A stretch of 64,000 nt of DNA from Symbiodinium natans (Eukaryota; Sar; Dinophyceae; Suessiales; Symbiodiniaceae), in the NCBI GenBank assembly GCA_905221605.1, contig CAJNDS010002646.1, forward strand, positions 657,001-721,000, written 5' to 3'. How positions within the stretch are numbered: the first letter of the stretch is position 1; each line of letters begins with the position of its first letter. Both the position numbers and the translations under genes were made by a program. The notes under the pieces were generated by a model. It was not told the DNA's origin, did not search any database, and worked only from the letters and a program-made list of their open reading frames with translations. Positions 59,484 through 64,000 of the stretch are shown piece after piece.

Positions 59484-59981
59484 GTGATATGAGGTTGAAT
59501 TCGAAGTGGAGTTAGGGTTTCGTGTTCGGGGTTCATTGACTAAGGAGCCTGTTTAGGCGACGGCATAAGGCATATGTAATCGATGCTTGTTGTAAGGGTG
59601 TAGGGCTGAGGCCTTGAGGACTTTATGCTGTGTACATGCTTGTACTTTGTAATTCCCTTAAAACCATAAACCCTACACCCTAAACAATCCCCCAACCCTG
59701 AACCCTAACCTGCCCTGAAAGACCTGAAAACCCATCTCCAAATGTCTCAGAACGCTCCAAGCAGCCCTGAGCCATAAGCCAATTTCCGGGCTTCATATCA
59801 TTTGGGGTTTAGGGTTTTAGACGTCTAGGGTTTAGGGCCAGGGTCTAGGGCTAGGCCTTAGGGCTTCTAGAGGTCTGGGGCTTCAGGGTTTTTGGGCTTT
59901 GGGGCTTCAGGGTTTCAGGGTTTTAGGGCTTTAGGCTGTAGAGCGCTTTTGGGTTTCAAGGCTTTGGGGTTTTCGGGCAAG
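59484..59981. other. No exon seen
   Basis: Unique G-rich sequence and degenerate repeats (GGGTTTCAGGGTTTT). Confidence 0.4.
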
Positions 59982-60048
59982 CACGAGGAGAGGGCGATCG
60001 GCCTCTTCTGTGACATGGAGAGGCCGGCACCTGGGAGACAATCCAAGA
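59982..60048 (+). CDS. Exon
   Basis: TCGGGCAAG / HEERAIGLFCDMERPAPGRQ then SK, into CCCAAAACCCTAAA. Donor not visible. Confidence 0.45.
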
Positions 60049-60130
60049 CCCAAAACCCTAAACCCTAAGCCCTGGACCCTAAACCCTAAACCCCAAACCC
60101 CAAAACCCTAAACCCTAAACCTGAATCGAG

Positions 60131-60246
60131 GGTCTTCTTTGATGGCATACTCTGCCCAAAGTCTCCATTCCCTTCTTGGACCCCTAAAGTTGCACCCTTG
60201 GGCTCGGGACCCCATTCCTGAATATCCTCTACTACTATTTCCTTGA
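60131..60246 (+). CDS. Terminal exon, frame uncertain
   Basis: AATCGAG; SSLMAYSAQSLHSLLGPLKL then HPWARDPIPEYPLLLFP, TGA inside the next C element. Rival: VFFDGILCPKSPFPSWTPKV. Confidence 0.4.
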
Positions 60247-60340
60247 GAACCCCCAAAAAGGTGAAACAAAAACTAATCCCCTTATTACCCTTGCAGGGAA
60301 GAATATTTTCTATTTTTTGGGGGGGTTCTTAAGCAAACAG
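60226..60340. mobile_element. C-family element
   Basis: TACTACTATTTCCTTGAGAA and CCCCCAAAAAGG to TTTTGGGGGGGTTCTTAAGC and AAACAG. Confidence 0.65.
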
Positions 60341-60371
60341 TAGCCCTACACCCTAAACCCTAACTTGTCAG

Positions 60372-60426
60372 GTGCTACAAGCGTAGATACGGGCCACATT
60401 CGGAGTATGTTAAGGGAACCTCTTGA
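60372..60426 (+). CDS. Terminal exon
   Basis: AACTTGTCAG, one base, CYKRRYGPHSEYVKGTS, TGA. Confidence 0.5.
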
Positions 60427-60669
60427 TACATCCCTAGGAGTCCAAGTTCGACTCCCGTGATTGTCAGTAAGTAGCTAGGGTTTCAGGTTTAGGGTTTAGG
60501 GTTTAGGGTTTAGGGTCTAGGGTGTTGTTTGCAGCTGCGCCAATGAGCGATTCAGCGCGTTGGGGGGGGGGGGGGGGGAGTAGAGTCACCAAACCCTAAA
60601 CCCTGAACCCATTAGGGTTTAGGGTTTAGGGTTTAGGGTTTAGGGTGTAGGGACTTACGCCTGTTTCAG

Positions 60670-60716
60670 AAGGCTGCACTTACCCTCGGCCTTGGCCTCC
60701 AGTTGAAGTTGGCAAG
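60670..60716 (+). CDS. Exon, strand probably plus
   Basis: GCCTGTTTCAG / KAALTLGLGLQLKLA AG / GTGCAT. On minus HSHAPCQLQLEAKAE G/GTAAGT is an equally well-signalled rival. Confidence 0.4.
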
Positions 60717-60743
60717 GTGCATGCGAGTGGCCTTCCATGAAGG

Positions 60744-61052
60744 CCTAGGACCCAAACTAGGGTTTAAGGTTTAGGGTTTAGGGTTTAGGGTTTAGGGTTT
60801 AGGGTTTAGGGTTTAGGGTTTAGGCTACGGTTTAGGGTTTAGGGTTTAGGGGTTCCGTTGCAAGCCCCCTTAAACCAGAAAGGGCACCCTTTTTTTGATT
60901 CCGGTTACTCTTGGGTCTAGTGGCAATTCTACTTGATAGCCCAGCGGTACCCTTCTTTTGACATTTTGTTGGGTTCTAGGTTGCCTTGTAAAGTATCCAA
61001 TCCAAAGAAGGGTCCCCTGATTATTCATAATCTGATAACTGTGCTGCCACGC
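60744..61052. mobile_element. F-family element with telomere array inside, then E-family element
   Basis: F: CTAGGACCCAAACTAGG, about ten telomere units, GGTTACTCTTGGGTCTAG (to 60922). E: TAGCCCAGCGGTACCCTTCT to AACTGTGCTGCC (60941-61052). Confidence 0.6.
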
Positions 61053-61133
61053 CCAAGTAGGCTTACGTGTACCTTGTTTGTAGACCCTAAACCCTAAACC
61101 AGGCATAAGCACCCAAACGAACCTCCAGTGCAG

Positions 61134-61247
61134 AAACTCCGCATCTTCATGCGCAGCTGCTTCATTTCTACGGTTTCTGCTGACCCCAGAACAGGACCCC
61201 AAGATAATTTCCACCCCACATCCCTATACCTCTTATATAAACCGTGA
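61134..61247 (+). CDS. Terminal exon, 37 codons
   Basis: CCTCCAGTGCAG / KLRIFMRSCFISTVSADPRT then GPQDNFHPTSLYLLYKP, TGA. A minus frame (ETVEMKQLRMKMRSFCTGGS) overlaps. Confidence 0.45.
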   Translation, partial: KLRIFMRSCFISTVSADPRTGPQDNFHPTSLYLLYKP

Positions 61248-61333
61248 ATTATAAACGACCCCCAAACTCTCCTAAACCCTAAAGGCTGAACCCCAAACCC
61301 TAAACCCGAAACGCCGCATCTCTGTAACGCCAG

Positions 61334-61972
61334 ACCCAAGGTGGCGAGTGGCGCCTGACGTGTTTACCTTCAGCAGCCTGATCTCCGGTGTCAAGGCGCA
61401 GCAAGCCTTCCCTACTAGGGAAAGAGAGAGTTACGGTTTTTATGGTTTTAAAAACAGAGGGATGTAGGGTACGTGATCTCTGGGCAAGTGACGACTAGAT
61501 TCCAGCGACTAGGCGAAGCAGAACTTTTTTTCTGGGAGGGGTCCCTGCTTGCAGCCACTCTTTGATGCCCCCTAAGCCGCCGAAAATACGCCTCAACCTG
61601 AAACCCGAACCCGATGTAACTAATTCAAGAAGTTGCAGGAGCGGACAGCAAGAAGGACGAGGATTCTCTCACGGGCGATTGCAGGGTTTATATTAGAGGG
61701 TTTAGGGTTTTGCAGGGTTTCTACCTGTTTAGTCCTTACATTGATTCCTTCATCATGAAATTACATAGTGGCACCTTTTGTGATCAAGTCGTCCCAGCGC
61801 CGCCGCGGCCACCGCAACCCCCCCCACCAGAGCCCTTCACGTTGCTAGGTCTGACCCTAAACCCTAAACCCTAAACCCTAAACACCGCCGAAGCCCTGGA
61901 AAGGCGGGGGCCTGGCCCGAGAAGGCCTTGGACCTCTTTGGCGACCTCCGAGGCAGCTGGGTCTTCGACTGA
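61334..61972 (+). CDS. Pentatricopeptide-repeat-like exons
   Basis: 61334-61467 contains RVAPDVFTFSSLIS, close to the PPR helix-A pattern (P-D-x-x-T-[YF]-x-x-L-I); the frame runs on to FYGFKNRGM and TAG, or is cut at G/GTGTCA (61388). 61894-61972 reads SPGKAGAWPEKALDLFGDLR then GSWVFD, like the PPR segment A-L-x-L-F. Exon-like pieces lie between: 61522-61575 (NFFSGRGPCLQPLFDAP), 61639-61685 (ERTARRTRILSRAIA) and 61789-61848 (Pro-rich). PPR proteins bind organelle RNA in a sequence-specific way. How the pieces join is unresolved; a GC donor (CGAG/GCAGCT) could bypass the last stop. Confidence 0.5.
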
Positions 61973-62092
61973 AATCCGGAGCCTCAGGGTCGAGCCCCCT
62001 TATTTCCTTTTGTGTTCAAAATTACCCTAAACCCTTTAAACCCCAAACCCTAAACCCCAAACCCTAAACCCTAAGCCCTTCTTTGTTCCTAG

Positions 62093-62145
62093 GTTGCATG
62101 GCCAGAGGGAGCAGACTGTTAAGTGGCCAGCTGCCCAAGCCCTAA
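62093..62145 (+). CDS. Terminal exon
   Basis: CTTCTTTGTTCCTAG / CMARGSRLLSGQLPKP / TAA in telomere sequence. Confidence 0.4.
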
Positions 62146-62159
62146 ACCCCAAACCGCAG

Positions 62160-62761
62160 ACCCTAGAAACGCTAAACCCCTTCGCCATTTGAATTTTGTT
62201 GCCCTCTTTTCAATATTTCCCCATGTGGGTGGTTGTCAAAAATATGATCCCTTTTGGGGTACCCTAAGTACTAGGCCCCGTATTTCAATAGGGATCCAAA
62301 ACGGGACCATAAGTTTGACAGCCACCCATGTGGAGTTTCTGCTAAGGGTCCATTCAAGGGATGTGCTTGGGAGAAGAGTCCCTGACAGGGGACCCCTACC
62401 ATTTACTGGGCTTTGGAGTACTATACTTTAATACTTTTTTTGGTTTTGGGTTCCCATGATAGCTACTTATACCTAAAAAGTGTATACTTTTTTCTGGGTC
62501 TACTCCAGAGGTAGGTTAAGCCCTAAACAAGGTATGTTGAACAGCTGCCATCTTTTCAGGAAGCCTAAAACCTCCGCCCTAAAACCTGATCTCAGAAAAG
62601 CATGTTTTGGGTACTTAGAAAAGGGCAGTCATGTACCCGTAGAAGTACTAATGCATGGAAGAACAGCAACCCTCACTTTTCGCCTAAACTGTGCAAAGCC
62701 GACCTGGGGAATCTGTAGAGCTTGGGAGTCCGAGGTAAAATGCAAAAACTTTAGGGTTTAG
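62160..62761 (+). CDS. Three exons split by H- and D-family elements
   Basis: 62160-62228 PRNAKPLRHLNFVALFSIFP then HV, G/GTGGTT; H intron 62229-62321; 62322-62417 THVEFLLRVHSRDVLGRRVP then DRGPLPFTGLW, A/GTACTA; D intron 62418-62510; 62511-62761 RLSPKQGMLNSCHLFRKPKT, SALKPDLRKACFGYLEKGSH, VPVEVLMHGRTATLTFRLNC, AKPTWGICRAWESEVKCKNF, then the telomere repeat. Both junctions are phase 1 and fit. Unknown family. Confidence 0.6.
62229..62321 (+). mobile_element. H-family element used as intron
   Basis: GGGTGGTTGTCAAA and TTTGACAGCCACCC are exact inverted ends, flanked by CATGTGG on both sides (62222-62228, 62327-62333). Confidence 0.75.
62418..62510 (+). mobile_element. D-family element, copy 2
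   Basis: TTTGGAGTACTATACTTTAA, TACTT, TTTTTTGGTTTTGGGTTCC, then ACCTAAAAAGTGTATACTTT and CTACTCCAGAG; high identity to 13808-13904. Confidence 0.75.
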
Positions 62762-62867
62762 GGTTTAGGGTTTAGGGTTTAGGGTTTAGGGTTCAGGGTT
62801 TAGGGTTTAGGGTTTAGGGTTTGTGTTCCCCAAGAAAAGGGACTTTCATTTTCAGCACTGACCACTT

Positions 62868-63043
62868 GGAGGTTCATGGGTAGTGACAAGTGGGGTTTAG
62901 GATTTGGGTTTAGGGTTTAGGGCCACTTGGAGGTTCGCGGGTAGTTATATGTGGGGTTGTAAGTAGGGTGACTATACTTTGCCTGGCTACAATCTCATTG
63001 GGTACCTATAACCCTGCTTGAAAACTACCCTTGAACCTTCAAG
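62868..63043. mobile_element. B-family element with duplicated left end
   Basis: CCACTTGGAGGTTCATGGGT at 62869 and CCACTTGGAGGTTCGCGGGT at 62932, separated by a short telomere block; one right end CCTTGAACCTTCAAG. Confidence 0.7.
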
Positions 63044-63233
63044 TAACCCGAAGCCCAAAGCCCTAATTAAACCCTAAGCCCTAAGCGCTAAACCCTAAAC
63101 CCTAAACCCTAAACCCTAAACCCTTATCCCTACACCCTAAACCCTAAACCCTAAACCCTAAACCCTGAACCCTGAACCCTGAACCCTGAACCCTGAACCC
63201 TGAACCCTGAACCCTAAACCCTAAACCCTCAAG

Positions 63234-63305
63234 CAGGCAGGCGGCTTGCGGCCGACAGCGTGCTGGTGAATGCGGCCATCTCTGCAGCCTCCACCGGGGA
63301 GGCGG
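63234..63305 (+). CDS. PPR-like exon
   Basis: CCCTCAAG / GRRLAADSVLVNAAISAAST then GEA G/GTTTGG. VNAAISAASTGEAG resembles the N-x-x-I-S-A-x-x-x-x-G part of pentatricopeptide repeats. May belong with 61334-61972. Confidence 0.5.
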
Positions 63306-63509
63306 GTTTGGAGTTTTGGGTTTTGGGGGCTAGGGTTTAGGGTAGAGGGGTTAGGGGTTTAGGGTTTAGGGTTTAGGTTTTAGGGTGTAGGGTTTAGGGT
63401 TTAGGGTTTAGGGCCTGCCCTAAACCCTAAAACCTGCTGGGGTCTGAGGTTGGTAATGATACGGGTTTAGGGTGTATAGGGTTTAGGGCCATACGGAACT
63501 GTTGCCAGC

Positions 63510-63563
63510 ATGTCTTTCGTTGATGTGACGTTAAACCTTCATGCCCCAAAAAGACCGAAGTAG
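63510..63563 (+). CDS. 17-codon ORF
   Basis: GCCAGCATGT: MSFVDVTLNLHAPKRPK, TAG. A 104-codon minus frame (63427-63741) overlaps this and the next entry and cannot be excluded. Confidence 0.35.
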   Translation: MSFVDVTLNLHAPKRPK

Positions 63564-63617
63564 GTAGGTCTAAACTCTGTAGCGTCCTTTCTGAAGTCGT
63601 AAACCCCGGACCCCAAA

Positions 63618-63691
63618 GTAGATGTGCTTCGGAGGCTCGGAGCCTTGGAGGGTCGACATTTGGGTAGTTTACATCATGAGGATTACATGTA
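63618..63691 (+). CDS. Terminal exon
   Basis: GACCCCAAAG / DVLRRLGALEGRHLGSLHHE then DYM, TAG. Confidence 0.45.
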
Positions 63692-64000
63692 GGAATATTT
63701 GTCAGAAGGTTTTTAGGGCACCTCCGTCGAAGCTCCATCAAAAACGTGCATGGACCCTTTGGGATATATCCGGGTTGGGGATGTAGACAACCTTAGCCCG
63801 CCAAGGTTCTACTATATCCTTTTTTATAACTATTTTTGTTTATACAAAACCCAAGAGGATATTAACAATATTTTATTAAGGTTCTAAGGGGGTATAGTCT
63901 AGTTTGGGTGGGCATAAGCTGGCCCCATCTGGGCCCCCAACCCAAGAATTTCATGGGCCGAGCGCATATTGCCTGGAACCCTAAACCCTGAACCCTAAAC
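63692..64000. other. No gene seen
   Basis: AT-rich GTTTATACAAAACC... at 63820-63890. GCATGGACCCTTTGGGATAT at 63750 echoes the I-family end (CACATGGACCCTT). Telomere repeats close the window. Confidence 0.45.

Larger units (their letters stand above)
1..64000. repeat. Interspersed TTTAGGG/CCCTAAA telomere-type repeats
   Basis: Hundreds of heptamers in both orientations occur in blocks of 2 to about 20 units, with degenerate variants (TTCAGGG, TTTGGGG, CCCTGAA, CCCCAAA). Large blocks lie at 12565-12690, 15471-15540, 17041-17100, 20985-21110, 23340-23460, 23531-23632, 27640-27788, 31277-31362, 33142-33256, 34815-34990, 35585-35735, 44245-44352 and 63095-63230. G-strand blocks tend to follow exons and C-strand blocks tend to precede them. 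They are scarce at 4.0-10.1 kb and absent from 56540-57000. Confidence 0.95.

Noticed and set aside
60440-60475. tRNA-like T-arm (AAGTTCGACTCCC)
   Set aside because: The stem and loop have the wrong size and I find no matching D-arm or acceptor stem.
1-64000. Chromosome end (true telomere)
   Set aside because: Blocks are short, in both orientations, degenerate and interspersed with unique exons throughout.
1-64000. Dinoflagellate spliced-leader relict or SL gene (CCGTAGCCATTTTGGCTCAAG)
   Set aside because: I looked for this 21-mer, quoted from memory, and saw no match; short GTAGCC hits are not specific.

Overview
The window looks like nuclear DNA of a eukaryotic microalga. My best guess is a dinoflagellate or a close alveolate relative; this is inference. 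The reasons are: the plant/alveolate telomere heptamer TTTAGGG is scattered through almost the whole window instead of capping an end; nearly every credible exon reads on the + strand; exons are very short (15-260 nt, mostly 30-110); introns are GT-AG and many are made of telomere repeats or of small inverted-repeat elements; and pentatricopeptide-type exons plus an 'ALNGQK-GVV-RW-V' type repeat are present. I see no prokaryotic operon, no rRNA, no convincing tRNA and no CRISPR.

Layout. 1-2.2 kb: telomere-type repeats with a few short exons. 2.2-10.1 kb: a gene-poor block of satellites. It holds a ~92 bp telomere-derived satellite (2.65-4.0 kb), an array of 13 palindromes centred on CTCGAG (4.06-5.08 kb), a ~115 bp satellite with an inverted block and a ~600 bp palindrome (5.4-8.16 kb), a CCAAAA/TTTTGG fold-back (8.37-8.6 kb) and an AT-rich tandem-repeat island without telomere repeats (8.62-10.1 kb). 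10.4-64 kb: exon islands of 20-260 nt separated by introns, with other simple repeats between.

Gene structure. Open reading stretches sit between CCCTAAA repeats ending in AG on their 5' side and G/GTTTAGGG repeats on their 3' side. Where I could join neighbours, the reading phase usually carries across the repeat. The best case is a ten-exon chain at 38254-40217 ending in TGA. Other chains are at 23648-24035, 25549-26371, 26853-28075, 28714-29653, 31549-32465, 32651-33570, 34114-35053, 45254-45600, 48067-48300, 53188-53768, 55127-55454 and 62160-62761. I could assign a likely family only to the pentatricopeptide-like exons at 61.3-63.3 kb; most products are unknown. In GC-rich exons two or three frames may be open, so every model here is a reading by eye and needs transcript evidence. 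Phase below means nucleotides left over at an exon end.

Mobile DNA. At least a dozen families of ~80-180 bp non-autonomous inverted-repeat elements (named A to L here) lie between exons. In families B, C, D, E and H the terminal inverted repeats themselves carry or abut the GT and AG used in my models, so these elements look like introners, that is, transposon-derived introns. The telomere-repeat introns follow the same design (G-strand repeat at the 5' end, C-strand repeat at the 3' end). That shared architecture is the most interesting thing in the window.
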